In this document: positions 53,442 to 64,000 of the stretch, piece after piece
Position numbering within the stretch: position 1 is the stretch's first letter
Layout: every line of letters begins with the position of its first letter
Assembly: GCF_013368755.1 (NCBI RefSeq)
Contig: NC_049562.1
Location: 3,162,001 to 3,226,000 of the forward strand
Direction: 5' to 3'
Origin: Talaromyces rugulosus
Lineage: Eukaryota > Ascomycota > Eurotiomycetes > Eurotiales > Trichocomaceae
Length of the DNA: 64,000 nucleotides
Notes under the pieces: model-generated
What the model was told of the DNA's origin: nothing
Seen by the model: the letters and a program-made list of their open reading frames with translations, nothing else
The model's database searches: none
Position numbers and translations under genes: made by a program

Positions 53442-54331
53442 TCACATCAAATCATCGACCGCCTTGTCAGCGTCGCTCTTGATCAGTTCAACCATTCCCT
53501 GGCAGAAAGTCAGTAAGCATCCTGAAGACAGTCCATATGGACTTCTCTTACCTCTGGCATAATCGGCTTGCCCTCGCTGTCAGTGACATATCGAAACGGC
53601 ATCTCTGTGCTTTCGTATTCGTTAATGCGCAACTCGGGCGTGTCCACGAATGGGATCTTGTCTAGCGGAACTATAGCATATATATCAGTCAATTATCCAG
53701 GCGGACCCGTGGTTTAATCAGTGCTTACTCCGTTCTTGCGCAATCATACGCGTTACTCGGACTGCAGTATCGGTTGTCATTTGCTTTGGGCCAAGTCGTC
53801 GTCCAGTATACCCTTTGCGGCGGAGTTCAGACGTACGATCTATATAGCTGTCACTATGGCTCGGTCGATTTAAAAAGAAAGGAAGAATAAGACGGGGAAA
53901 AAAAGATGTGGAGATGCATACCCCGAGGAGGATCGTCTCCTGAGTAGAGACACGACCAGTCAGCAAGTACAAAACATCTCAAATGAGTCAAGGATTTAGA
54001 CGTCCATACCCAGAATACCACCAAATAAAAAGACGTCAAAGTCGTCTCCATCGGCAGGGCTTAACTCCGTCGTGGCAGATGGATCAAGTAGACAAACTCT
54101 CGACTTGCGGTCGGCGAATATCTCTTCCACGCTGCGTCTCTCTACTTGGAGTTCTTCCATCCGTGCCAGATTGTCGGGCATTTGCAGGGACTCTGGGACC
54201 GAAGTCAGGAGGAACTGTGCGCCCGCCTGGTTGCACTCTTTCGCAATGCAGGCATATTCCAGGGCTGACCAGGGACCCAACTCGGGGTCGAGGTGCTCGA
54301 CCACGAAGGTTGACTTGTTAGGACCCGCCAT
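53442..54331 (-). CDS. sfm1: SPOUT-type protein arginine methyltransferase SFM1
   Basis: Yeast Sfm1 is a SPOUT-fold enzyme that monomethylates an arginine of ribosomal protein uS3 (Rps3). Five exons on the minus strand (54010-54331, 53922-53939, 53729-53839, 53552-53670, 53442-53498) give 208 aa, close to the yeast length. Conserved blocks are FVVEHLDPELGPWSALEYAC, KSRVCLLDPSATTELSPADG, DVFLFGGILG joined to DDPPRDRTSELR, the knot region GYTGRRLGPKQMTTDTAVRV and ELRINEYESTEMPFRYVTDS, ending MVELIKSDADKAVDDLM. The second exon is only 18 nt and encodes the conserved DDPPR; without it the frame and the motif fail. The start at 54331 is the only ATG upstream of the first block. Confidence 0.92.
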
Positions 54332-55664
54332 GTTCACCAAGTCTTTTCTTTCTTTCTTTGCAACAATATCCGATCGACCAATCCCGAGTATCGGGTTTAC
54401 GATTCCACCGGGCGAGTCAAAGACGTCACTGGATCAGGTGGTGCTGATGATCGAGAAGAGTGATCGCCAACCGAAAGTCAATCTGCGTGCTGTGAAACTA
54501 GCTTTATCTTCTTTTGCTGTTTCGTTTTTGTCTTTTGAGTTATGGTAAGCGACGTATTTGAAACCGCGAGGGTGTAGCAGGAATTTTGGAGAGCAAGCTG
54601 ATTGGTGCGAATTGCTGATTTTTTGGTTTTTTTTCTGTTTTTTTTTTGGAAATTTTTTAACGGAAATATTGTGGTGGGGATTTTTAGAGGTTGAACCGCC
54701 AGAGGATCGTTGTCGTCTCGGTCAGCGTTTGTATGGTTATTGATAAGCCTTGGATTTGGTGTACTGTTGTGATTCGGAAAAAAAAAAAAAAAAAAAAACA
54801 ATAATTTGTAGAGAAATAATACAGGCTCGATTTTGCAAACCGAATCGATCTATATACTAACTACATAGATACAACACATCAATTGGGAACAATGGGAACG
54901 ACTATGTAGTTGCACGTTTACAACATTTCACCATAGCAATTGTAGCCAGGAAATATTCGCTATTATATCCTGTTTTGTTTATGTTCTTTTATTTTATTTT
55001 GTTTCATTTCATTTTATCCATGGCCATGAATTCCCTCAGAGTCGAAGGCGGGGGTGAGGGCGGTCCGGCTAGTCTGACGTATCCCCTCACTGTTCTCCCC
55101 CAACTAAAAGCTGTCGATCGACCTATCCTCCTGATACTGGCATGCTCATCCTTTCCCCCTCCAGCGCTCACTAAACTTTCGCCCTACGCTCTCCAACCTA
55201 GCCTGCAATAAGACTCGGCGACAAAAAAGAGCCCACTTCACTCCCCGCCAGTAGTCGACCATTGCGACTGGATCACTTGCGACCGCCGCCCGGACGAGCC
55301 CCTCTCCTCGTTATTATTCACCACAAGAGATACTCGTCAGACACGCCACCCCCAGAGCCGTTCACCTTTTCTGTTAGCGAGCCTTTTCACACTGTTTCTG
55401 CAGAACAAGCTCCCGATTTTATATTTCCCGCGGCCTTTTTGCTCGCCCTATCGTGCGTGTAACTCGGGCATTGGGCTGCCACTTCCCAGACTTTTAAGTC
55501 TCGAATCTGGCGTGCCTGACGCTTTTCAAGGAGACCAGCAGGGTTGAAGAAACTGTCCCGATTTAGAGTCTGATTTCTTCGTCCACCCAGTCCCTCTCCT
55601 AGCTTTTTCTTCTGTTCAGTCCAGACAACAACCAACACCGTTGACACGGCATCCAAAGACCAAA
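54332..55664. other. Long intergenic region between divergent sfm1 and igo1
   Basis: 1.3 kb with no gene. It has T-rich stretches around 54618-54658, an A run of about 19 at 54780-54798, a TTTTA/TTTCA-type tract at 54988-55018 and a pyrimidine-rich probable leader upstream of 55665. Confidence 0.55.
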
Positions 55665-56342
55665 ATGAATCCACACCAGCAGAACAAGGTTGACATTAGC
55701 GTGAGTTGATCTTCCTTTTTTGCTTTATGTATGCACTGAATCACATTGCTAATCCTTGTGCTCCGGATTATAGTCTCTTAGTCCCGATGAGCAACGTCTA
55801 CTCCGACTATACGGCAAGGTTCCGACCAAGAAAGACCTCCTCCAGAACAAACTCAAGGTATATATAAAATCTCATCAGAGCAATCATAGAACAATATCCT
55901 GATGTTTGCCTAGGAACGCAAGTACTTTGATTCCGGCGACTACGCATTGAGCAAGGCCGGCAAAGCGTCCGACATTGGCGTGACCAACGTTGGCTCTCGC
56001 CACCCAGTACCTGAGAACATCCCTCATCTAACATCGACCTCACCAGGCACCAACAACCCAGCTGGAAACAATGGCAACAATGGCGGCGGCGGTGCCGCTG
56101 GTGGCGGAAATGCTGGTCCTGGCACTACGGTGACCCAGGCCAACCCTATCCCCGGCACCGTTAGCGGCCATCCAGGCTCTGTGAGCTTCCAGAACCGCAG
56201 TCCTATCAAGGAAGCCAGCTTTTTGCAGCGCGGGACAGGTGTCGACGAGTCTGAGAAACCAAGTGAAGAAGGCCAGAAAGAGAATGACGATGCCAGCGTC
56301 AGCCCGCCGCCAGCCAAAGAAGGCGTGCCGATCCCACAATAG
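55665..56342 (+). CDS. igo1: Endosulfine/ARPP-19 family PP2A-B55 inhibitor (Igo1 type)
   Basis: Small disordered phosphoprotein; when phosphorylated by the Greatwall/Rim15 kinase it inhibits PP2A-B55, supporting mitotic entry and quiescence. Three exons (55665-55700, 55774-55857, 55914-56342) give 182 aa. The family core spans all exons: SLSPDEQRLLRLYGKVPTKK, LLQNKLKERKYFDSGDYALS; FDSGDYAL holds the phosphorylated Ser. The region after it is conserved for only a few residues (KAGKASDIGVTNVGSRHP), then becomes Gly/Asn- and Pro-rich. The tail contains NRSPIKEASFLQRG, typical of filamentous fungi. Length exceeds animal endosulfine (about 120 aa) because of the low-complexity tail. All splices keep phase 0. 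Confidence 0.94.
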
Positions 56343-57426
56343 GAGGGAAGTAACTAGGCAGTTGGCTTTTGATGTTTTTTTTTCTTTCTTCTTTCTTTCT
56401 TTTATATAGGCGTCTACCTGTTCATGATCATTTCACTGGGTTGCAAATGAGATGTGTTTTTTTTTTTTTTCTCTGAAATACTTCGATTCATCATGTCTTT
56501 TTCCTGGTCTTTTTTTTTATCATAGTCAATGTGGGCATAGCATGAAAAGAATATTACAATGGTTATTATGGATAAACTATTTACTTGGTCACTTTATACA
56601 CTTGTTCCGTAGCTTCAGTCAACTTTACAGCAATTGATATATATACTTTAAGCGCCTAATCTACTGTCTTACGACACAATGATAAGATAACATGCAGAAT
56701 GAATTACATTCGCTATTCAATATAGTTGCCAACTTTCTTAACGCCATACTGCCAAAAAACGGTTTGACTAGCTGGGTTCATCTTGTTGTCTTGTGAGAAT
56801 AATTTTCTAGTAACCCCAAATAGATAAAAAGGTGTAGTTCATCCTAGATTATAAGAAGAAGCAAAAGAGAAAATAAAGCGAGTAGTGGTATCGTCAAAAC
56901 ATATTGCAGTTGGATGATAAAGCAATTAATCGATTTCATGTCGGAAATTGATATATCGGCATGTCAGGGTAACATGTTGGGGAGAGGGCTGGAGAGGGTG
57001 GTGGGTAACGCAAGTGTGAATATGTCACTGAATAACTTGTTCGGAATTTGGCATATAAACTCCAAAGTTCCTTCAAGGCTGTAGGTCGAGGTAGTGTAGA
57101 GAGCTCGTGTGGGTGGGATGTAGACAAGCGAAGAAAGGATACACGGGGTTGACGACTTGTTTAGCGAAACATGTTTCTCACTGGGGTGTGTATCTGCCCT
57201 CCCGAAAGAATAAAAGATTCGTTCCCTCCTTGTTCAGACCTCGCAGTCGGCTTGAGGTGGATGGTGGGCTGAGTCTGCTGAAAAGCGACTGTGAACTCAT
57301 CTCTCGCTCTGAATCACACTATCATAGCGAAGAACATGGACTCTTCGATCGATGCCCGGCCGTGGAGACTCTTTCCATCGGCCAAGGTCTTAAAAAGAGA
57401 ATTTTTCTGTGGCCAGCAACGTTCAA
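56343..57426. other. Intergenic between convergent igo1 and ice2
   Basis: 1.1 kb with no gene accepted. The left part is pyrimidine-rich (T-rich tracts near 56376-56400 and 56456-56470) and the middle is AT-rich. Short frames in 57107-57445 overlap the 3' end of ice2 and have no family features. Confidence 0.5.
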
Positions 57427-58801
57427 TCAATCCGTCTTCCAATGACCAGTGACGCCGGCATCGATGTCATCCTCTTTACTAATCCACAGCTCAAACGCAT
57501 AGAGGGCCATTGTACAGGCCAGGTTAATCCACCGCCAAAAGTTCGATCCTACATCGCCTTGACTCAACCACCACTGCCCGCCCACTTCAGTCTGGGAATT
57601 AGCGGCGAAATGCTGCATCAGCAAGCTAGTGTAGACAGCAACGAGAATGGTAGGCGAGAACCAGCTAAGAAGACCCAAGAGCTGTCCGGCACCGTCATCG
57701 TCATCCAACGATGCTTCCTGGGAGAGAGCTCGTGCTCCGGATTCACGAACAGCGGGGATTATTCGAGTTGAAGCGTAAAAGACGAAGAGACGGTAGGCGA
57801 GAGTGATGAGCACTGATGGCGTGATGGCACTGAATGCTGCCGTCACAACATTGAACGCAGCATGCGTGATAGACGGTAGCAGGGAGAGCATATGGATGAG
57901 CGTACTATACGACGCCATGATGATAGGCGGCAGCGGAGGGAAATCTGCAGCCTGTGCAGGTGGAGCCTGCTCTACAGGCTGGGAAGGCTGATAGTCGGTG
58001 AAGATTTGATAGACGCAGAGAACGATATACGCAAACAAGAGCGAGCTCTCCACTGCATTGCCGCGGCCGCTACCAATGCCCCAGGCGCACAGTATAACGG
58101 CGCTTGTGATGGCCACACCGATCAACGCAGCATCGACGTTGGATATTTCTGGAAACTGGAGAACGCGCCATAGATAATAAACCGAGCTGGAAATGACGGA
58201 GGCGGACAAAACTAGAAGACTGATCTAGATAATAGTTAGTAAATAGCTCTCGATCAGAAATTGAGATCTATCATACCATCCAAGTGTCACTTCCACCGCT
58301 TCTGTTCACGAGCCATCGGGTGATCTGGCCGGCTGCCTGGATGACCAGCAGACTACAAAACCCTTCAACTAGCTGAAAGACGGGCGTCGACCAACGCAAC
58401 AGCTTGTCCCAGTTCCCAATCGTCACAGTTTCGGCAAGACCTCCTGGGCCAAAAACCCAAGCCCCGATGGAAGCATCCCACGTGCGGTTGTCGCCGGCCT
58501 TGCTAGTATCAACCCATCGATTGCGGTTGTCCGGGTCGACCGAGAAACGGTTCAGGGACCATATGAGCAAGGCAGGCACGATGAGCGACTGCGTCGACGC
58601 AACCAGGGTGAGTAGCAGGCGTCGAAAGCGCGAATCGTCGGGGGTAGCCAGTCGCAGGAGCGACAGCACAAAATAGAAGCTGGCGAGCGAGAGCGAGTAG
58701 GCCAAGCCACACGTTTTACCCCCTACATCAAAGGCCAAGGGGATCGATAGAACTATCGCGGTCAAAAAGGCGGCGGACGAGAAGACGCGGAAGATCCACA
58801 T
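57427..58801 (-). CDS. ice2: ICE2 family ER membrane protein
   Basis: Polytopic ER membrane protein of the Ice2 family; in yeast it affects ER shape and lipid metabolism. Two exons on the minus strand (58277-58801 and 57427-58224) give 440 aa. The N-terminus MWIFRVFSSAAFLTAIVLSI leads into IPLAFDVGGKTCGLAYSLSL, which matches the Ice2 start. Around ten hydrophobic segments follow, including FYFVLSLLRLA, LVASTQSLIVPALLIWSL, VEGFCSLLVIQAAGQITRWL, AALIGVAITSAVILCAWGIG and ITPSVLITLAYRLFVFYAST. The start at 58801 is the first ATG; the frame is open further up but without an ATG. It is divergent from lto1 across a 361-bp CCAAT-containing promoter. Confidence 0.82.
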
Positions 58802-59162
58802 CGCGGTGCAAGTCACTGTCCAGGGCGACAGTTCGGCCAGCACGGTACTAGCACCTAGGACAGCAAAAAGCAACCCTCGACCGAGCAGCTCTGGGCGTTT
58901 TTGCCGAGACCGTCCGTGAGAAAACGAAAAAAGGCTTCTTAAGTTCTGTCTGTCGTGATCAAGCGAGTTCGCGCGGGACGGACGCTCCAGGCCCAATCAG
59001 CGCCGCCAAGCCCGCTTTATAAGCGACAGACGGTGAGAGCGCCAGGCAGCCAATAGGCAGCTGCCGTGCCCCGTCATTTACAGCACATTACAAAACCATT
59101 ATTACTACACACCTCTACACCTCTCTAGCAGACTTTGGCAAACCCTGGCGCAAAGTGTGGCC
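58802..59162. promoter_or_regulatory. Divergent promoter of ice2 and lto1, with CCAAT and TATA-like elements
   Basis: 361 bp. Two CCAAT motifs (58993-58997 and 59050-59054) flank a TTTATAAG at about 59017-59024. The arrangement fits HAP-complex binding sites and a TATA element for the plus-strand gene; it is positional evidence only. Confidence 0.5.
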
Positions 59163-59741
59163 ATGGACTCGGACCTTCTCGAGAGTGTCCTTGGACTGGA
59201 AGAAAAGTTCTACCACGAGGGCTACCAAGTTGGCCTGGCCGATGGAGCCCGCGCAGGCTACACTGAAGGAAGTGTGTTCGCAGTAGAGAAGGGATTCGCA
59301 CAAGCACTTGAAGTCGGAAAACTCTACGGCAAAGCCCTGGTCTGGAATCAGCGCTTCGCCTCACGGACGGTCGATCGGAGCGGCAGTAGCAGTGGTACGA
59401 AACCCACGCTGGGCGGTGATGACTTGCCTGCCATCCACACCGATCTGTGCTATGGAATGCCGGAAATCCGTGGAGAATCTCGAGTAGCGAGAAACATTCA
59501 ACTTCTCCTTGGCCTCGTCGATCCGGCGACGTTGTCTTTGGAGAACACGGAAGATGCCGTGTCAGATATGGAGGAAAGACTAAAGGGCGCTCAGTTGAAA
59601 ACGAAACTTATACAGAGATCACTCGGGGAGTCGGACGATAGTCCGGTCAGTGATGCATCGTCGAGCAACAGGGAAAGTCGGTTCCAGGGGGATGGGTCTG
59701 GAAGTATAGAAGATATTAGCTCTATGAGGATCCGCCACTGA
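59163..59741 (+). CDS. lto1: LTO1/ORAOV1 homolog (Yae1-Lto1 Fe-S adaptor)
   Basis: LTO1 forms, with Yae1, an adaptor that brings the ABC protein Rli1 to the CIA targeting complex for Fe-S cluster insertion. Single-exon 192-aa protein. The hallmark is the deca-GX3 motif, spaced glycines in GYQVGLADGARAGYTEGSVF, AVEKGFAQALEVGKLYGKAL, preceded by LLESVLGLEEKFYHE. After it the protein is polar, with a short helix SDMEERLKGAQLKTKLIQRS. The CIA-binding C-terminal Trp typical of yeast Lto1 is not at the end (the protein ends SSMRIRH), so docking may differ. Start at 59163 is the first ATG of the frame. Note that cia1, another CIA pathway gene, lies 13 kb away. Confidence 0.78.
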   Translation: MDSDLLESVLGLEEKFYHEGYQVGLADGARAGYTEGSVFAVEKGFAQALEVGKLYGKALVWNQRFASRTVDRSGSSSGTKPTLGGDDLPAIHTDLCYGMPEIRGESRVARNIQLLLGLVDPATLSLENTEDAVSDMEERLKGAQLKTKLIQRSLGESDDSPVSDASSSNRESRFQGDGSGSIEDISSMRIRH

Positions 59742-60438
59742 TCCTGCCTTTTGTGAGGGCCAATCGACGATTGATTCCCTTATGGCCCCCATCGACAGTT
59801 ATTCTCAGCACAGCAGACATCCAGTCTATGCTATACAGACGAGAACAAATCTCCAGGCACCACCAGCCGCCGACCTCGGCTCTACCGGCAGGGGAAGGCT
59901 TCAGGCTAGGTATATTATTATGTTCCAACATAGGAAAAGAAACACCAAAGAGGCCCCCTACTCAAGTGCAGACATACTCTGCCTAGGAGTCCAGCATCGT
60001 TTTCTACAATTCTTGAATACATACTAGGGAGAGAACGCTGAACAATATAATTAAACTTTATATACTACAAATGAATTACTGGATGAATTCTCAAATGGTA
60101 TTCCATATATTTAAACTAATTAATTTCTAGCTCTCAAATCAAACTTTGAAGTAGTCTTTGATCCCAAAGCCAGATGTGAAACTTCTAATTAAGGACGTTT
60201 CTGCCAAGACCAATAGAGATATGCTCAGATATTTTGCAGTAAGGAATTCCCACGCAGCACAGACTCGAAAACAGAGGAATGAAAAAATGCAGTCAACGGT
60301 AGTATAAAAAGGAAAAGAATAGGCCGCGGTGAAAGGTATCGTCTCGTCATTGCAGGTGCTTGGCAGCACTAATTTTGCTGCCTCTCGACCAAACAAAACA
60401 GAAAAAGGGTGAACAGACAAACTCACGTCGAGGAAAAT
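59742..60438. other. Intergenic between convergent lto1 and rae1
   Basis: About 700 bp, AT-rich at 60030-60130. No gene seen; presumably the two 3' untranslated regions. Confidence 0.5.
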
Positions 60439-61599
60439 TTACCTCGGCTTTCTCGTGTTTGGTCGAGGCTTCACCTCTTCAGGGGCGACAGGGTGAAGCA
60501 TCACTTTGTTGGGCGTTTGTGGGGTGTTCCCTGTGTATCCCTTGCTCCAGTCATAACTGACTGCATACGCAAATATGTTACCGTCCCGGTTAAATGTAGT
60601 GGTCGAGATTGTGCCACCAACAGACGGATAGCCTTTCAGTCTGTGCTTTGCATCTTTATCCCAGAAGTGGAATGTGCCGTCGCTACCGGCGGTACTGAAA
60701 GTGCCATGCAGAGGGTGGAAGGATATGGAGTTTACGGCGTAGATGTTGCTGATGTCCCGTGTTCCGGCAGGGGTCTCACGATGGCACTTGAAACTAAAGT
60801 TGGAGGACGCATCCTTCTCTTCCACATACTGGATGGCACAGCGGCCTTCGATACTTCCGACGGCAAAGCCGGTGGCGTCTGCAAAACAGCTGACAACCCT
60901 GGTTTGCCATTTCAGCGGAGACTGCATTGTCTTGTAGAATGTAGTCGGGTTGTCCAGGTTGACAATGTTGATATAGCGGTCAGCCGTGCCAATTACGAGA
61001 AGTTTGTTCTTGACATCCATTGTGTATACACGCTCCTGGCATTCAATCTGGGCGATTGGTGTTTGCTGCCGAATGTCCCAGTATTTCACTTTTTTGTCCC
61101 AAGAGCCCGTGATGATCAGTGGCTGTGATGAATTGGTGGGATTGGTGATCATTTCGCAGCAGCGGATGGGGCCATCGTGGGCAGCCACCTGAGTAGCGGT
61201 GGTTGAGTTCGAGCCCAGGTCGAGCATGCGAGCAGCCTTGTCGGCTCCGACGCCGACTACCTTGGTTCCGTCCTGTTGAGTTTGAAGTATTAGATTTAGG
61301 GAGTTTCATCAAATGGGAATGGTACGTACCGGAGACCAGCAGCAGTTCAAGACGGGGCCTTCATGTTCAAAGAAAGCTTTGCCTTCGCTTTGTCCCTGGT
61401 CGTTGATCTCGTAGATGCGAACTTTTTTATCCCACGACGACACGGCAAGGTGGTTGCTGACAGGGGAGAAAGCCAGGTCTGAGATACTGTCTTCTGGAGG
61501 CGAGTTCAACGCGACGTCTTTGGAAATATCGCCCGTGGTGTTGGGTTGAGGCTGAGCGGCAGCCGTAGCGGCGCCCACATTGCCAAAGAGCGACGACAT
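60439..61599 (-). CDS. rae1: mRNA export factor RAE1/GLE2 (WD40 nucleoporin)
   Basis: WD40 protein that binds the GLEBS motif of Nup98-type nucleoporins and promotes poly(A) RNA export. Two exons on the minus strand (61330-61599 and 60439-61272) give 367 aa, normal length. After a short polar head, the blades read DSISDLAFSPVSNHLAVSSW, DKKVRIYEINDQGQSEGKAF, PVLNCCWSPDGTKVVGVGAD (splice inside), HDGPIRCCEMI, GSWDKKVKYWDIRQQTPIAQ, VGSIEGRCAIQYVEEKD, NSISFHPLHGTFSTAGSDGT and FHFWDKDAKHRLKGYP. The C-terminal blade ends near NIFAYAVSYDWSKGYTGN, then a Pro/Arg tail. Blade pattern and wording are diagnostic. Confidence 0.95.
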
Positions 61600-62608
61600 T
61601 CAGAAGTATTGTGCGTGTCACCGAGGTTTGATTTGTTAAAAGGTGGAATCAGTGGGTAACTTGAGAGTGAGTTTCAAAGGGGTCGAGGGAAACAGCCAGC
61701 CCGGTGGTGTTTTTGCGAGGGCGATGGATGAGTTTATTCCTTAAATGCTGCACGCGTAGATTATTTGAGGTGTCGCGGCAGAATTTGCCTCGGCTCTCAC
61801 CGCTTTCAGTACGGGGGCGTTTATTGGTCGCCAGCTTTCTGCCTATTCGGGCGATTGCCTCCCGCAGGCAGTATTATTATTAGTAGTACAACGGAGACAC
61901 AAAGACCGTCTGAGTGAAGCCTAAATTATTATTAGAGGAGGGATTTTGTATTTTTGTTATTATATTTTAGTAAATTCGTTATTTTTATCAATCGTTTTGG
62001 GTGCTTCTAGTTATCATCAATTGTTATATATATTCACCTCAGAACTACATCTATTAATCAGGTGGTGATTTTATGTTGACCATATCAAATATATGAATGT
62101 GTATACATGTATATACATAGTAATAGCATGATATCATATATGTAGTCTCTTTGACGGAGAAGAGTAAAATAAATAAACAAATAAACAAATAAACCAAAAA
62201 AAACAACTTTAGTCTCGAGGCCATGTACCAATTAATACATGTCCTACAAACGAGAATCAAGACGATGGTCAACAGGGGCACAGGATTAGCGGTGAAAGTC
62301 GATTGATACTTGTCAAGCCTCTGAATTCCTGAGATAGTCTCCTGTTGCAGGCTTGCAGCAGCCAAGTAAATCGGTCACGCGATGCTCAGGTGATGGTGAG
62401 ACAGGGCGATTGGCCGGCCTGTAATCACCGTGTGCCGGGATTGGCCCGCGGCCTGCCACACCTCGTGTGGAAGTATGAACAACCTTGCCGTGTTGGGAAG
62501 ACTGCTTGCTGGGAGATGATCTCATATGGCTTTTATTTGATGAATCACAGGCCGTTCCATGGGCTGATCAGCCACTCCATCACTCACTTCCCTGCAGCTC
62601 TGCAGCTC

Positions 62609-62636
62609 AACTCTGCAACTCTGCAACTCTGCAACT
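62609..62636. repeat. Tandem octamer repeat (ACTCTGCA)
   Basis: Just over three contiguous ACTCTGCA units, preceded by degenerate CTCTGCAG copies. Non-coding by context. Confidence 0.85.
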
Positions 62637-62958
62637 CCCAGTGCCCCAGCGCATCCATAGATGATAGCCATGCCCAGTCATTCACAACCAGCACTACGTA
62701 CTCTGGAAAACAATAGGGCAGGTCCCAATTAGGTATACCCCACATGCTGAGCGGGTCCAAGTGGAGCGGGTATGGGGGTTCCGGGAATGCGGGGTGCAGC
62801 TCTAGCCTCGTCTTGCTCGACTAAATAATGGTTCTGGTACATGACGCAGACCATCCATCACCCGATCCGAATGTCCCGGTACATCTGGCTTGTCACTGTG
62901 GGAGGACTGGGAGAGAGGCACGTTGTCAAGCCAGGCAGTCAGACAGTTAGAGAGGAGT

Positions 62959-62984
62959 AGACAGACAAACAGACAGACAGACAG
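62959..62984. repeat. ACAG tetranucleotide repeat (imperfect)
   Basis: About six ACAG units with one ACAA interruption. Confidence 0.85.
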
Positions 62985-63458
62985 TAGCACACCGCAGGCC
63001 TCATACGATGTACTGTATAGCATGTACAAAGCCGTTTCAGCATGCCAGAAATGGCCAGCGTCACCTGACGGGCGCGGCGTCATCGGCGAAGTCTAAGAGT
63101 TGCCTGATCGGGCAAGCAGGGAGGGCGGGCAGCCATTCACCGCGTGGGAAGCACGACAGGCTGGGTTCCCGCCTTCCCCCCTCTCCCCCTTCCTCCCATA
63201 ACTGCCTCTCCTTCTCCTTCTCTCTTCCCTCCAATTCCCTTGCTCTGCTAGGAAACTTGCTCCTGAACAACTTATTCCATCACTTACTTGCTCCTCGACT
63301 CTATCCGACTCCTTGTCGTCAGCCACGTAGCCGTGCTATCTTGTTGGTGCGTCCCTGTCTTTCCCTATCCTACCTCCCCCCCCGTAATTACGTCCGTTGT
63401 ACGCTGTACCTCCCGAGTGCCTCTCCTAACTCAAAACACCAACAGACACCCATCCACC

Positions 63459-64000
63459 ATGACGGAAGAACTCACCAGAATCGATTCCGCCGTTGCCGGT
63501 CTCTCGATATCCCCCAAGGACGAGAAGACAGAACAAAAGACCGAGAAGAAGGGCAAGTCCCATCGCCGTCTCTCGTCGTCGGTCTCGTCGTCGACCACGG
63601 GCGTGAGGAACATCAAGGATTTGGGTACGAAGAATCTTTGAACCTCTTTCTGGATCATGCTAATAATGCGAGACAGAGAAGGAACAGATACCCATTGAGA
63701 TTGCCATTGAGACACAAAAGACGAATTGGTATGTGTCCATCTCTTTACAGCCAGCCGAGTATACGACTGACAACACCCAGGAAGCTGAACACGGCTCCAT
63801 CATTGCTGGAAGACAAAGAGCACCTGAGCAAATTCCTCGTAACACCTCCGGTCAAGAAGATCGACCTCCACTTCCCACTGGGCCTCGAGGTGACTGCCCG
63901 AAATCTCAAGGGCGTCACCATCAAGGATGCTTTAGATGCAATCTACAAGCAATACAAGAAGAAGGTAACCAGCCTTTCTCCCCACCAGTCTTTATTTACT
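63459..64000 (+). CDS. DUF6699-like hypothetical protein, 5' part, truncated by window end
   Basis: The first three exons are visible (63459-63624, 63677-63728, 63781-63964), with a GT donor after the third (GTAACC at 63965). Together they give about 134 residues. The first 60 are Lys/Glu/Ser-rich and disordered, with a RRLSSSVSSSTTGVRN stretch. Then comes QIPIEIAIETQKTNWKLNTA and KKIDLHFPLGLEVTARNLKG, followed by VTIKDALDAIYKQYKKK. This order (two strands, then a helix led by VT-x-DAL) resembles the fungal DUF6699 domain, whose function is unknown. The assignment is tentative. All splices restore a continuous frame. The rest of the gene is beyond the window. Confidence 0.65.

Larger units (their letters stand above)
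61600..63458. other. Long intergenic region with simple repeats
   Basis: About 1.9 kb upstream of both rae1 and the gene at 63459. It contains an AATAAACAAATAAAC tract at about 62167-62206, a tandem ACTCTGCA octamer at about 62609-62636, and an ACAG-type repeat at about 62959-62984. CT-rich sequence precedes 63459. Plus- and minus-strand frames are unrecognised, so no gene is called. Confidence 0.5.

Noticed and set aside
62345..62716. 123-codon plus-strand frame
   Set aside because: It covers the ACTCTGCA repeat and has no family features.
1..64000. tRNA genes, transposons, CRISPR arrays, viral insertions
   Set aside because: No A/B-box pairs, terminal repeats with transposase or reverse transcriptase sequence, or spaced repeats were seen by eye.

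Overview
The window is nuclear DNA from a filamentous ascomycete (Pezizomycotina). Eurotiomycetes is my best guess, from the wording of the proteins, not from any search. The evidence is: compact genes on both strands with many 47-111 nt introns, GT donors and CTNAC branch sites; Zn2Cys6 regulators; and fungal-specific families such as Dad2, Spc25, Kex1, Rrn6, Rud3, Ice2, Ecl1, DUF2293 and DUF3632. I see no transposon, tRNA, rRNA, CRISPR array, viral remnant or secondary-metabolite backbone gene. Exon joins were worked out by hand, by requiring an open frame and continuity with the known family.

Layout. 1-5.8 kb: the 3' part of exportin CRM1, the PP1 inhibitor YPI1, shugoshin SGO1, and head-to-head with it the DASH subunit DAD2. 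5.8-13.3 kb: sparse, with an Ecl1-type lifespan factor, mitochondrial glycerol-3-phosphate dehydrogenase and a small conserved-looking protein. 14.2-24 kb: dense housekeeping genes: a CCDC25 homolog, golgin RUD3, guanylate kinase, septin CDC10 divergent from MRPL32, SKI8 and kinetochore SPC25. 24-35 kb: RRN6, copper chaperone ATX1, a DUF2293 protein divergent from a LYR-like protein, and a CHY/RING E3 ligase. 35-44 kb: a DUF3632 protein, a TCP11/SOK1 protein, a flavin amine oxidase and a Zn2Cys6 factor. 45-54 kb: CIA1, an MDR oxidoreductase, a second Zn2Cys6 factor, KEX1 and SFM1. 55-64 kb: endosulfine IGO1, ICE2 divergent from LTO1, RAE1, and the start of a DUF6699-like gene.

Themes. Three kinetochore/cohesion genes (SGO1, DAD2, SPC25) lie within 21 kb, with mitotic partners nearby (YPI1, CDC10, IGO1). 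CIA1 and LTO1 both serve cytosolic Fe-S protein maturation; CRM1 and RAE1 both serve nuclear transport. I read this as ordinary gene order, not one system.

The most unusual signals are in splicing. The CCDC25 gene is solved best by two introns separated by a one-nucleotide exon. The guanylate kinase gene needs a GA-AG intron where GT is expected. SFM1 has an 18-nt exon. SKI8 has its start codon alone in its first coding exon. I did not find a new multi-gene system.
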